Positions 26,001 through 39,071 of a DNA stretch of 64,000 bases are shown here, piece by piece. Made by a program: the position numbers and the translations under genes. The stretch is from assembly GCA_026874595.1 (NCBI GenBank), contig CM049316.1, forward strand, positions 70,392,176-70,456,175, read 5' to 3'. The notes beneath the pieces were generated by a model. The model was not told the DNA's origin, ran no database searches, and saw nothing but the letters and a program-made list of their open reading frames with translations. The stretch is from Sipunculus nudus (Eukaryota > Annelida > Sipuncula > Golfingiida > Sipunculidae). The first letter of the stretch is position 1. The number at the start of each line of letters is the position of its first letter.

Positions 26001-29000
26001 CATTATTTTGTGATTGAGTAGGCTTAGTCGCTCGTTTTCTCATTTGGACCCGAGCCCGGTCTCGCTGGTATTGTTTTCCCATTACCATAATACCCGCGGT
26101 AAATTAAGGGTTCATTTGCAGCTGAGGTTCCTGTCGCCTCCCCGACCGATCTATTTACTTCGTGATTAAACATGTATTGTCAATCGTGACCTGTTATCGG
26201 TTCCTCACGTGATAAAAACCCGTTTTATACTCACGATATCTGGGTGTTTACTGTTATACCTTTATATCTGTTATACCACTTTCCCCCTGGGTCCAAACGT
26301 CAAGCTTGTCAGAGACGATGCAATAAATTTCGGTTTAAAATCAATTCTTGTATTGCATGATCATTTTGCAGGATTATGCATGACTTTATAAATCCCCATT
26401 AAGTGCATATGCTGCAAGAACGCAATTCATGTAAATAAATAAACATAAGGAAACGACTTTTTAAGGGGTAATCTGAAACCGTAGTTGGTAATCGGAATTC
26501 GATTTCAAGTTTCTGGGTGAAAATCAGAGGTCGGTTTCAGATCAAGTCTGTGAGAGATAAAGTCAAATGTAAAGGTAAAGTTTGCTTTAGTGCATGTGAG
26601 GTAAAAGAAAAGGGGGACTGAGTGGTATTTAGAGAAGAAGACGCATGTCATTTTGATTTGCCCCTCCAAAAGAAGATTTAATACTCCGGCCATCGAAAGC
26701 AAACACTAGGGTAATATTTTCTGTAGTTACCAATATGTTAATTTTTATTCGTCTTACTACTTGATAAAAAAAGTATTTGCTATGCATTGGCAACATGAAT
26801 TAGATAAATGCAGGCCGCCGTAAACGGACAAAACAGCTTAACATATTTCAAACAATGATTTTAATATATTGATTATCTAATGATGGCAAATGGCAAATGC
26901 ACCAGTCATACGATATTTAAAATAGTTTTTATCGTGCACCATAGAAATGAATCCCTAATTCAGAAATTCCATTATAATAAAAATGCGGCCATGTTTAATA
27001 AATATTTAAAACTACACTACGTCTGTGCACCTTAAAAAAAGTTTCAACCCTGTGGGGATCCAGCTTTTCAATGCAATACTCAACCACTTCTGTTATTTGA
27101 CATCAAATTGTATTAGTTTAATGAAACACTCTCATATTGTTAAATTAATAATAAAGAGATAATACGTAACAGTAAGCTTATGGTAGTTAGAGACGGGTTT
27201 TTTTTTTATCAAAATGGTTGTACTTTACCTTACCCCACTGATTGGATTTGACAGATATCAATATGTAATAGTACGAATAAATAAGGCTTTTTGTTAGGAA
27301 TATGATTAATACATGAAGCATGTCGTGTATTTTTTTACGGAATTCAAGGAAAAGTTCCACAAATACCCACATGGACTGACCAAGTCGAAAGGCTTTTTCT
27401 GGCACTTTTTTTCTACACTTAGGACAGGTAGTGTCATCTAGCGGCAAGTTATATGACTAATTCATAGTACATAGACATAGTACCCTTGTCCATTTGACTT
27501 AAAATCCGGACTTTGTTACGTTTGCGAGGTATAGAAACAAGTTTTATCTTACATTATGTTTGAGGTAAACAAAATTACTACCTGCCAATACTTAACCAAA
27601 AATCTACATGGTCCGTAAATCTATATATCCTTGACAAAAACCATCGTACATTGAAATGAGTCAAACTAATAAGATAATAACATTAAAAAAAATATCAAGA
27701 AAAGGTCCACCGATACCTGATCATGGTATATAAATAGGTAAAATATAACCTCAATAATGTTAACTAGTGCAAAGATAAGGGAACGTTGAAACACTCCCAC
27801 CATAATAGCCTTATCCATTGGCGACTACGAACACGAAAGATGAGAATGGGTTTCTCACTTTTAGTTTGAATCATATGGGAAAAAGATTTTTTGTTGTCAA
27901 TATAACGACCGAGCACTCGGCCAGCTGAATGTTACGCCGATTTTGACTCATGAAAAATAACGTAGTTTTTTCGATATGAGGCATGACACAGTTTGTTCCA
28001 TACGATTTTTCTTTTTCACTATCAGCGAATTTTCAACAAAAGCATACGACAAGTCAGCGTCAAAATAGAATATTCACAGGAAAGACATTTTCTAGACATA
28101 TCTTTCACCCAATCATTTTGGCCATGAGATCCCGCAAAAGTGCGCAGTTGCTCCAGATCCGATGATCGCGAGGAGAAAACATATAAATCGGGAACAATAT
28201 GGGATATCCTGAACCGCCGACGTCATGTCCCCATTTATATGTTCTAATGCCGATAAATTTCCTTCGACAAAATATGCGGCAAAATATGTGCCTGGCTTTC
28301 AGGATGCTGTTGCTGTCAGCACTTTTTGCCTTGAATCTTGATATATACAAAACTGGTATTGTGTGAACACAGCAGACGATGATTTGCGATATATCATGAC
28401 CTTAACTGCACTGTCTGACAAGGCAAACGACGAATCATTCGTATTCCGTGAGTCATATTGTCAGATAATTTACAAATCCGAAATGACGTTTCTGTACCTT
28501 GGTAACCGTTGCTAAGGAACAATCATATGCACATCAAGCCGCAACGGGTGCAACAGGCCAATGGTTTTAACACATTCTACCGTAAAGTATAATATAAGAA
28601 AAAAAACTGGAGCAAACACACTAAAATAAAAGTGTTTGTTTTTGCTGAATTTATTAATAAATTGAACCTCCTGAGCACAGCACATCGATTTATTTTCACA
28701 AGACGGCGTTAGTTCTTTTGCTGTAATCGGATTGGTCAATAAACTTGGTTCGTTTGTCAATAATCTAACGTTATTCTGACCCTGTATAAACACGGGAAAG
28801 TTTATCACTTTCTGTTCAATAATAAATAAACATTTTAAAGGTAAGCTTGACCCTGTAACGGCGACGCTTATTCTGTAACTATTGGTCCGTACGCCATTAT
28901 TAAAGGTTAATGTCCCGTTGCTTTGTTTGGTTTGGTGGCTTTAATTTGATTGTTTAACAGACCATGAAATTATCACTCGGCTCACTAGACCGGCTCCCTG

Positions 29001-29504
29001 CTCACATGTATCCCCTAGAGGCCCAGGGCAACGTACAGACGGGCACTAGACTACTGTCATACCAAGGTTTTAGATGATGCAAAATACCATCCTAAAGCTA
29101 TTATAGTTGTCGTAAATCTGTATGCATCTGTATACATATGACGTTTGCGTGTTCAGTGGTGCGACATAAGGCTTAAGGCACAAAGAAAACATGAAGGCAA
29201 TGTTTTTAGGCGGGGACGCCAGGAAATATAAATTTAAATCCTTGACCCAAAATATGGTAATTTTTTATACATATTCTAACATTTAATGAGAGGAGATTTT
29301 GAAAAAAATGGTTTCGTATGGCAGCCATTTGAAATCCAAGATGGCCAAATGCAAGGATGGAAACAGCAGTATTCTTTTTCTCCACGTATTGAAGTGGTAA
29401 ATCATACCGGTTTCTAAATTCTACCAAAAAAGGTTTAGGATCATGACTAAAAAAAATCAATTTTATGGCAAACTGCCACCTGACATTCATTGACCAAACG
29501 CATG
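23041..29504. other. Intronic AT-rich sequence, no gene recognised
   Basis: The short open frames in both strands here lack recognisable domains or compositional contrast. A G9 tract occurs near 25649. The frame on the minus strand at 27187-27447 contains one CPKC pair but no second zinc-binding pair. Confidence 0.45.
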
Positions 29505-29610
29505 TTTTAGCTGTTAGTTCGTAGAATAAAGGTCATTTTTAGCAAATAAAAAGTTTCCATGGAGATATGACCAGGAACTATTTGAATGTTAAGCAATAAC
29601 TGTATAACGG
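29505..29610 (+). repeat. Single decayed copy of the ~155-bp array unit
   Basis: The blocks AGAATAAAGGTCA, AAGTTTCCATGGAGAT and TTTGAATGTTA appear in the same order as in the array at 2815-4380. The TGACC arm of the palindrome is lost. Confidence 0.5.
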
Positions 29611-29818
29611 TTATTTTATTTATTTACATTATGTGCCGTGACGGAAGTATCTATCACTATATCTATCAGCTGAGCTTAAAATCTTTCACAATGTTCTTAT
29701 TTGAGGTCAGATTAATCACTATAATATTCTTAGCAATTTCCCAATTAATAAATATACAGATGAGATAACAATTTTCAAATTGATTTTAAACAATAATGTG
29801 GTTTAAGTCAGCCCACAG

Positions 29819-29838
29819 CCCCCCCCCCCCCCCCCCCC
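29819..29838. repeat. Poly-C tract
   Basis: 20 consecutive C. Similar tracts are at 9-22, 7228-7241, 39981-39993 and 47250-47271. Confidence 0.95.
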
Positions 29839-32062
29839 AGTACATTGGTCAGGTAACCTTGTACATACTATTTGATATAATTAACCGTCTCAGTGACCTA
29901 TATAAGGTCTGGTCGCCTTGGATATTACACCTGCAGGTGCCCGTCGCCCTCCGTCCCCTGTATGTCGTACAGATCACAGATCAATGCTTAATCTGCCCTT
30001 GAAATGTCTAGGTTCTACTGAAATGACGGAAAAGCCGTTTCGAGCCTTTATTCGGCTATTTCCAGTCGCCCCATTGTCTCTAAAGAAATAGACCTATGCT
30101 GGTTGAATAATTGACATAGTGAATATGTAGACGGCTCGGAGCGGTGTGCCCGGGGGATGGCATTAGTTGCCGAGGTCAGCCTCCTCTGCCCGCTGAGGTT
30201 AAATAAAGCCACGTCAATTATACTAAAGCCTATAAGGTGCGCGACACCACGAGAAAATCGTCCAGCCAATATGTATTAGGGTGTTATGTGACCTTATGAA
30301 AAGTGACTTGAAATGCCTACCTCTTGTTTATCTCCTTCAGCTTTTGCTATTGAGGTTAGGCATGTGGCTGGGTCATTACACGCATGTTTTTTTTATTCAG
30401 ATGGAGTGTTTATAAAACAAAAATAAACAAAGTACAGTGGCTTATTAATAAATTGTACATTACATATATAAATTAAATACATTCTTAACAAGAAGGCATT
30501 AATAGAGTGCATGTCTTCGCCAATGTCTTAACTGATACACATCAAGAACTCGGATCATCCCAAAATTTAACTTTATTGATATGCTTTTAAAAGCTATAGT
30601 CGATTTTGCTCCGTAACCCTTGACTCCTTCTAAAAAATATTGTCTAATAGAATTCCCCTTATGAACATTGTGGAAATAGAATGGGACCGTTTGCTAGTGG
30701 GCACCCCTTGCCAATACCTGATAACTTGCATCATCTAAATTTATATTGTTTATTGTTCGAGGCGAAAGGGCCTGTTAATTTTAAACGAAAAAAAGGAAAC
30801 CTCATTAAGTGAATGTAGGTCTTTTAAATTTCACTTATAATGACGTCTTTGCGATGAGCTGATGGATGCATTACTCTTCCCTTATAAGGACGTAACCATG
30901 ACGACGTTAACGACTATTCCTTGGCCCATATTTATATTTTCTGAAAAAAAAAAAATCATCTTAATGCATTTATAATATATTCGAGATATTGCTTTGACAA
31001 ACACACATACATACATAAACCACCCAGAATACGTGCTCCTCTGCCTCCTTCGTTTGCGTCGGTAATGATTAGCTCTTGGAATATTTCACATTTTGGCCAG
31101 TAATCTGTGCAAGGCTGTGTTTAAAATAAGAATGTAGCGCAATTATGAACACCTATCGATTGATTTCACGCATATTACTTTGGTTTATAGACGATGCTGC
31201 CGGCAGACTGAAGCTTACTTTGTGAATAACTGGTCCTGCATGTTTAACGTGTGAAAATGGGTGAAAGTGCCTTTGAATCCTGAACACAGGCATTTGTCGT
31301 GATCTGAAACTTTATAAAATGCTCGAATCGTTCACGTCTTTTAATATTAGCTGCGCTTAAGTCCTTTTCTAGAAAGTATTAAAGAAGTTTTAATATAATC
31401 TAACAGCAATCAACTTGATTTATCAAAATATTTCTTTTTTATTCATGTAGTTTCGAAACCAACCACAAACAAAATGAGAAAATTAGTAATTTTGGGTACA
31501 TTACCGCACTGGCCTTTAAACGGTTTTTCCTTAACGCTAGACCATAGTTTACAAATATTTAGTTTATGTTTTCCCGGAGACTGGCCCAGTCGGTACCGCT
31601 GATAAGACTGTAATGTTCCCGCTTACTGAGCCATAAAGACTTGCTATCTGCCATGGCCTGATACTGCCATCTTGCGGCCAATTATATTACGGTTCTCCGA
31701 CCGAACTGATATATCGTCTGTGTTTATTTCGCTTTGTTCTACACATTTTATAAACGACATTAAATACTAACAGTCTGGAAAGGCTTGTTCTCCTGAAATG
31801 ACGGTCAGAGAGACAAACACCAATCATTTTCTCTTAACGGCAGATGACATTCAATGACCATGTTTTTTATCGTTCTAAGTCTCGTCAAGGCATTCATTGT
31901 AAATTAAAAAGGTAAACTTTTCGTATAATTTGTTTCATGATTTCACAAAAGTATTTACAAATATTCCCTTCACGCCTTTGCAACAATATTTTTGGTTAAT
32001 TTTTATAATTATGATCGCATAAATAGAAAATGGTATACAATACAGACAATTCTTCTTTGCCT

Positions 32063-32108
<46 letters not shown>

Positions 32109-35100
32109 ACCCCCTTTAACATATTTATATAATTAATAAAGCTAAAAATGCATTTTATCATTTAAATCCCTTGACATATTTATACAACTGACCATTATAT
32201 TTTCGAAAACTAGATAGAACACACGTGCAGATTAAATGAAAGAGTTCTACGCACAGTACGTTATAACAGCTCCGCTAATGAGGTTTGCGACACCCATTGA
32301 TAATAGACAAATTATTTTTATTACCAATTAATAATAGTTAAAACGAAAGTTAATAAACAAGATGTAATTAGGGAATGATATGCCTTTAATGATGTAACAT
32401 GGTGTAAGATTAAGCACATTATCATTCAAACTGAAAGCATGGGTAATTAGTAGTCACTGAAACCGGGGAATATGCGTCATAATATTTACGAAACTGAAAT
32501 ACGATTTGATTCCATGACAACAGGTATTTTTTTTTAAAGTGATATATCTTAGATATTGATATCATCACTTCACTCTAAATATGTAGATCGAGTTCACTAT
32601 CTGGATACCGGTTCGACGACTATATCTTTATTGCAGAAAGTATTGTCAGTTCAAGGATTAACGGAGATGGGCAATTCGCGACCAAATTGTGGTCGAACAA
32701 AATATCTGATGTTCCCAGCATTAAATATTCATTCTATATTTTAACAAAATATACCCAGTGACTAATATATATTTTTTAATTGTTGCATGATTATTTGAGC
32801 TCTAGCATTAGTTTTAGTTGTACGACATTTGATCTTTACTAACCGCATTCCGTTATCCTGGAAGGAAAGTCAATGATATGGTCTATTCGATAGTTTGACT
32901 TCATATTCTTTTATTTTTTAAATTTACAATTGTATGCCCAGACTTTACCTTGATAAACATTTCTAAAAAAAACGTTCAAGTCGTACTTACCAAGGGGTTC
33001 CAAATTACCCTAGGGTCTTCAAATCATCTCAAACTTACAGGAATTCTGTATTTATACTTTATCATGGGGGTTTTTAAGCTGTTTTGTCATTGGTTCTTAA
33101 TTAAAAGTAACGGATGACAATTCCTATGTAAAATATTACTCATAATTGAAATAGATTTGAATTTGTCGAGAAAGACGAGTAGAGAATAACTGCGAGTGGA
33201 TTCCATTCTGCTTAGCTTCCTTTCTTTGGAAGAATACCGAAGAGTCACTGGTATTCGTTATATTAACGTTTGTTATCGGAAAAACAACCATTTATATTTT
33301 CAAGGTATTGTCAGTATTGTCACTCAGTCAACTGTGTAAGAAAAAAGTCTACCTATTTCACTACTTCAAGTTTGATATGTGTGTAATCTTTAAAAGGTGC
33401 CATGTGATATTGTGTCACATTGTTTGTGTTTGTTCACTACATTCATAATGCATACCAGTATATCAACTGGTTAATTCAAAAGCGAAATCTAGGTATCTGA
33501 ATACTAAAGTCGGAGTTTGAATATAACCCACAATGAAACAGTCAATATTACTCTACATTCAAAAAGTACATGGTTGTCATATCCAGACACTGTAAGATTA
33601 AAACACACATACAAGAGGGGTTCGTCCGTGTTCGTCCGGACGGGTTTCCCATTGGTTGGGTTCAACCGCTGGATCCAGTTGCGTAGTTTCTAATGGGTAT
33701 TGCTGCGATAGACTATTCACGAAATGTCAGATTTAATATCAGAATTGTCAAGTTTCTGTAGACCAGAACGGGAGTGTACGAGTCGTGGTCATTGTATGTT
33801 TTCCTGGCTACCATTTCTTGCCCCTGCCAGTTATAATATTGATGAACGAAGTCCTACAAAAATGTTCCTAAAAAAAAATAACCATCAAAAGCTTAATAAA
33901 ATTATCTTTTATATTAACATGTTTTGATACAAAGCCTTTTATAACTTCTCTTTCTGAAACCTAAGAATCGAGCTTTCCCTGCCGGTCCCCTCCTTTACTT
34001 ATTAAAACTGCTTTAAATTACATTTGAAATTTTATGTTATACTTTTTTCAATATTTTGCGGTAAGCCTGTGAAGTCCCCGAAAAAGAATATTTATATGAG
34101 GAAAATTATACTCAAACAAGGCGTATAATGAAGACTAATATTTCCTGGATCAATTTAAGCTTCTGATTATACCACTGGATTTCTGGTAATCATGTTTTAT
34201 TAGGATCGTTTTACTCAGTACTTCATAAATCACGTTAATTACTTTAATTACTACAGTATAAATGTTGGTTTCCCTTCATTAAGTAGAATGTTTGAAATAT
34301 CCATCGCTAAATTTGGCCAATTGTTCCTCAGTTGTTTGTTTTGAGGAATTGTCTGGGAAACATAATAACATCACGTGATTTAGCTTCTTGCCCGATGAGA
34401 GTCAGTGACTCTGAGGTCCAGTAAAGATAATAAAACTAATTTGCGTTATGGGACGGAACGGATTGAGCAAGGGTGATAGTCAGAGTAAATACTTCATTCT
34501 TCAGATGCTGTATATGAACTAATGAATTTTTTTTTCGTGATAACGAATATATAAATATATATAAATATATATATATATGCCATACCTTACACTGTTCGTG
34601 AATTGTTAGCTCAAGGTACAGATTTCCTGTCGTCTGCGATTCCAGTTAAAATCTGATCAAGGTTTGTTTGTTGGTCTCCCCTTTGGCATTCACCCTTCCG
34701 CGATTGTAAATGGCAAAGGAAGCCTGAAAGCCGGACAGTTAGCGGTTCTGTCTGAAGAATCAGTATTTTGCCATAGTGATGTCTGCCCTCCTACAAAAAC
34801 CGCAGACTTTGGTTTGCATTTTATGATATATCGACAATTGAACAGTGAAGTCCATGAACAGCTCAGTTCAGCTCGCGATATATCAGAAATAGTGGTGAGT
34901 GTGAAGCGGTAGATGGGCCGGGTGGAAGAGATCTGTTCGAAATAAGAACAATCCAAATCTTCTGTAAGAATTTCCTACTGGTACTGCTTGCGTTCTGTTC
35001 AAACCAGGAATGGCTTGCCCCCCTGGTGTAGTAATTTAATATGGCCCAGTTTATATTTCAGGTGGGGGGGGGGGGAGGGGATCTGAAATCGATTTATCAA

Positions 35101-38100
35101 ATTTGTCCAGATCTTTGAATACCTTATATTTCCATGTAATGTGCTGCTTTTGTGAATGTTATAAGTCGATATAAATATAATTTACAATATATAAAACATT
35201 TTCAAATACTTTATTTTCATAGATTTTAATTGAACTTTTAATTAAAATCTGGTGTCTTGCACGTGGTTTATTGAAATAAAATATTGAGTTAAGGGCAAAG
35301 AAATTATGATATAGTTATATCAGCGCGGAGATAATCTGAATTATGCAAAAGTAACCTTGAAATGGGCGGAACTATCCCGAGGGGTACTATGAAATCGGTT
35401 TCAGTTTACTGAGGGGAAACTGAAATTGGTCCGGATCAGTAGGCGCTCGCAGTTTTGCAGATGATGCAGAAAACTGCCGGGTCTGGTTGTAAAATTACCA
35501 ATGTCATCATTCATTAGTCGCTTTTACTGGTGTTCTCTTGTTAACTCTTTATCTCGGCTGCATGACGACACCGCGGATACCCACACCTCGGTGGCTTTCC
35601 ATCAACTGGTTCTTCTTGTGGGATGCATGTCGCGTTTGCAGACATCCGTGAAAACCAGTGTTGCTATTCAAACACGGCCCTTGCTCGGCGCAAGCTCACT
35701 ATATTGTTTTTCTTTGAGTAACCGACCATCCTGTTGGTCGCCTGGCAGACAAACTCATGCGCTCGTATTCAAGCGTGAAGAAACACTTTTGGACTTGAGC
35801 CATTTCAAAGAACGTTCTGGTTTCGGATGTTTCCTGCAAAACCGTTCGAAGATTTCTCCTGAGACAATACACAAGAAAAAAAAGTTCAAAACTTATATTT
35901 AATACACTGCCTCTGCATGTATCACAGTTCGGTGGAGGTCCAATCCAATCAGAATGAGACGCCTCCTGAGTGCCGGAATTCTCCATTTTTATTTATTTTA
36001 AAATTTGAAATGTGAAATTTCAATTTGACATTATGACACTTTAGAAAATGTTCATAAGGTCCAAGGAAAGTTAGGAATTTTATTTCTTATGCCTTTTACG
36101 TATTCTTGTTTTGTTTCATTTAATTGTAAATTCATTAGAGACTTAAATGAAAGACTTAAAAATGCTTAAGGATTCAAGGTACACAACAGTCTACACAACA
36201 TACGAAATATATAAATTTGGATTTGTGTTTTTGAAGATGACAGATTACAGCCGTTGGTCTGAACTGAAGCAAGGTACTTTTCATATCAGTTAAACCCAAG
36301 TTCTCCTCACTTAAGAAGCTTGCTAACATCTGACAGAAAAACTATAGATTAGGTCACTGTAATTCTCCGAGTAACAAATCTAAAAAAGGTGTTTCAACAC
36401 CCACCGAAGTTAAGAATTGTAACCGGTTGTAAAAATACATGCAATACCCAGGAACTGCCGGACTAATTGTCATGACGTTAGGTGAGCTAATCGGGCTAAA
36501 CAAAATGACATTTGGAAAAGACGGTGCGAGCCACCTGCATATTTTCAGTTTTAATCACTTGTATTTCTTTAAGTATAACTTTGGTTTGTCCTTCACAAAG
36601 ACAAAAATCATAGCCGTTGGATACAAATGATGAGATTTCTCAGGAGCCCTAAATATAGATTGCTTTTGCCTTTATTTTCTACATGAAAAGAGGTGCAAAG
36701 ATATAAGTATTAGTGTTTCAGGTGCTATTCAATCTAATCCTTAGCAGGGCATTCACTCTAACCACTAGACTTCAAGCTTTTACACGCAGAAATAAAATGA
36801 TAAATTGTTTCCAACTTTTATTAAATCACTATATTTATGCCCTTTTTCATCGGTAAATTTGTTTTAACTGCTGAATGTCATGGTCAATGGGCCACTTATT
36901 TGATAAAATACTAGTTACAAAGCCATGAAGTACTAATTTTTAGGAGATCAAAGTGTCGGATAATAAAGTAGTAACGATTTTTTTCTCACTCAGCATTGGA
37001 TATTTCTGTAAAATTGAAAGCATGGAAATGCAAACAATGATTTGTTATGCACTGTATTACAAAAATAACATATTGTCATATAAACCTGATGAAATAAGCA
37101 GTGTACAATATGGTACAACAATAAACAATACACTTTACAACAAACTGTATGGCGTCTTAAATCCTGTTTACTGCCTTCTGCGTGACAGTTAATGGTCGTA
37201 GGAAGACAAACAGTAGTGTTCAAAATGAGTTAGAACAAATTCCATAGACCAAGACAAGACAAGTAAATATGAGTGTCTTCTTAACAAATGAATCCTGGAA
37301 TGAATTATGCATTCAACCGAACAAGTAGAAATGTGAAGTATAGACAATAGTATAAATAATTGACCTTAGGCCATCATGATTTTAATTGAATTATTCATTT
37401 CCCCCAAAGTAGAAATTTGAGGCCGTCAGACCTGAGTGACGCATTGTCATGAGCGATGTGAAAAGAGACTTGTCATTTATCAATACATCCAGTCTCTCGA
37501 TAGCTACAGTGCCCGAGGAGTGGTAACTATGACAATGATTATACAAATTGACATCAAATATCAATTAACCTTTAATGCTTTCATTATTGAATTGAAAGAG
37601 CTCATCCGCGGGTTAACATTTCATAAGTGCCAATTATAATCCCTATAATGAATTTTAAATGAATGATTTCATGTCCATTCATAAGAAAACTGAACAAAGG
37701 ATTTGAGTGCCTTCAGTCCAAACATAAACAGCCAATCAGCGCAAGCGAAGGCATAATTTTTTGATAATATACGGCTCTTATAAATTCTCAAGTTTGACGT
37801 TTCATTTATGAAATTTCAAAGATGAAACAATTACACTCATTAGTCATAATATAAATATGTTATAATCTATCATAACTTACACTGTTCTGATATAAACTTG
37901 TTTCACTGGCTGACTCATTCCGGTCTTTGTTAGCATCCAGGTCTAAGCCAGTAAGGCCCCTGCAAGTAAATGTTCGCTGCTCACTTTTATTAAACAGCAT
38001 CCGAAAAACCCTTTTAATGAAATCTTTTTGTAATATTGAAAAGTCACATTTTATTTCAAGACCTGCGTTAGTAGAAAAAAAATCTTTGCGAGTACTCATA

Positions 38101-38585
38101 AATTAAGAATTTTTTTAAAACAAAATACAACTTTAGAATGTACGGTTTGATAATGAAGCATATACCAACCGGTGTGACAGGCTGACTGTAGAAACCACTT
38201 GACAAAAGAAATAAAACACTCGATCGGTATTACCCGACTGACACTCGACAGGTCGTTACTGTGGTAGCACTAAATAAGGAAGGATTTCAATTCGAAAAAA
38301 TCATCAAATCCGATTACCATATTATTTGCAAGGTACACGTGCTGCTAGCGCATAGGAGTCTTTAACGGTTTTACATCTCAGGTGATATGCAAGTGAAGGG
38401 GCGCTAAGAAACCGTAATGCGGTGTTTCTACTGACCAGAAACAAAATGATTTCACAAGTATAGTTAACTACATGAATCATTGCTTTAAAGGCCAAAATGC
38501 AAACATTTATATGAGTATTCGAGTCCTTAATCTGGACGCGAGGACTCGGCTAGAATTATTACTAATGAGGTACTTCAGTATACAT
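29839..38585. other. Intronic AT-rich sequence with (TA)n at 32067-32109 and 34549-34577
   Basis: Microsatellites and a G-rich tract near 35064-35080 are present. A 133-codon open frame at 35501-35902 (+) overlaps a 95-codon frame on the other strand; neither has a recognisable domain, signal peptide or supporting splice signals. No gene is called. Confidence 0.45.
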
Positions 38586-38830
38586 TCTAAGAATCCGGGT
38601 TCTTCGCAGTGGACTGAGTGGGAAACCTTTTTGGTTCCAACTTGAACCCTAAGTACATGGTTCCTATTAGAACCTTCCAAGGGTTCTTGTATGGAATCTA
38701 ACGGGTTCCATCCATAACCCCTTTAATTAGAATTTTAAAAGTGGACTGACTAGTGAAACTCTGAAGTTTCTTTGTGGACCCCTTCTATAGGGTGGTTATG
38801 GAACCTTCATAGAAAACGTTGTCCAGACCG
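38586..38830. repeat. GGTTC/GAACC-rich degenerate palindromic repeat
   Basis: GGTTC and its complement GAACC occur about ten times in this stretch (GGGTTCTT, TTGGTTCC, TGAACCC, TGGTTCC, AGAACC, GGGTTCTTG, GGGTTCC, GGAACC). This resembles the inner part of palindromic MITEs. Termini were not determined. Confidence 0.45.
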
Positions 38831-39071
38831 TCATATAAAACAGTAAAGATCAATTATACAGATTTTTTTCTTTTTCCTTAAAGTATACTACCTTCAACAC
38901 TTATTATCTTTTAATAACACGCATTTATATACATGTATGAACCGACCAATGAAAGAAACCAAGTAAGGCTAAAAAGATAATGCAAGTGCGAAATAGTAAA
39001 ATAAAGAGTCAAAAGGATACAAAATACATGATTGTTCATTAATCTGGTATTTTTTTAATTTTCTCCTGCAG

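Larger units (their letters stand above)
17399..39071 (+). other. 21.7-kb phase-2 intron of the hydrolase gene
   Basis: The intron begins GTAACA and ends in a pyrimidine-rich TTTTCTCCTGCAG, so it follows the GT-AG rule. The flanking exons join in frame within codon 165, and the joined protein follows the family order without a gap. The intron separates the oxyanion-hole half from the nucleophile elbow. It contains a 2.1-kb 38-bp satellite near its 5' end and degenerate repeats, with no other recognised gene. Confidence 0.88.

Noticed and set aside
27187-27447. Minus-strand CPKC-containing frame as a zinc-finger protein
   Set aside because: There is only one CxxC pair, and the rest is AT-driven hydrophobic sequence.
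35501-35986. 133-codon frame on + and 95-codon frame on - as a nested intronic gene
   Set aside because: No recognisable domain, signal peptide, splice or polyadenylation signals, and both strands are equally open. GC-richer composition alone can give such frames by chance.
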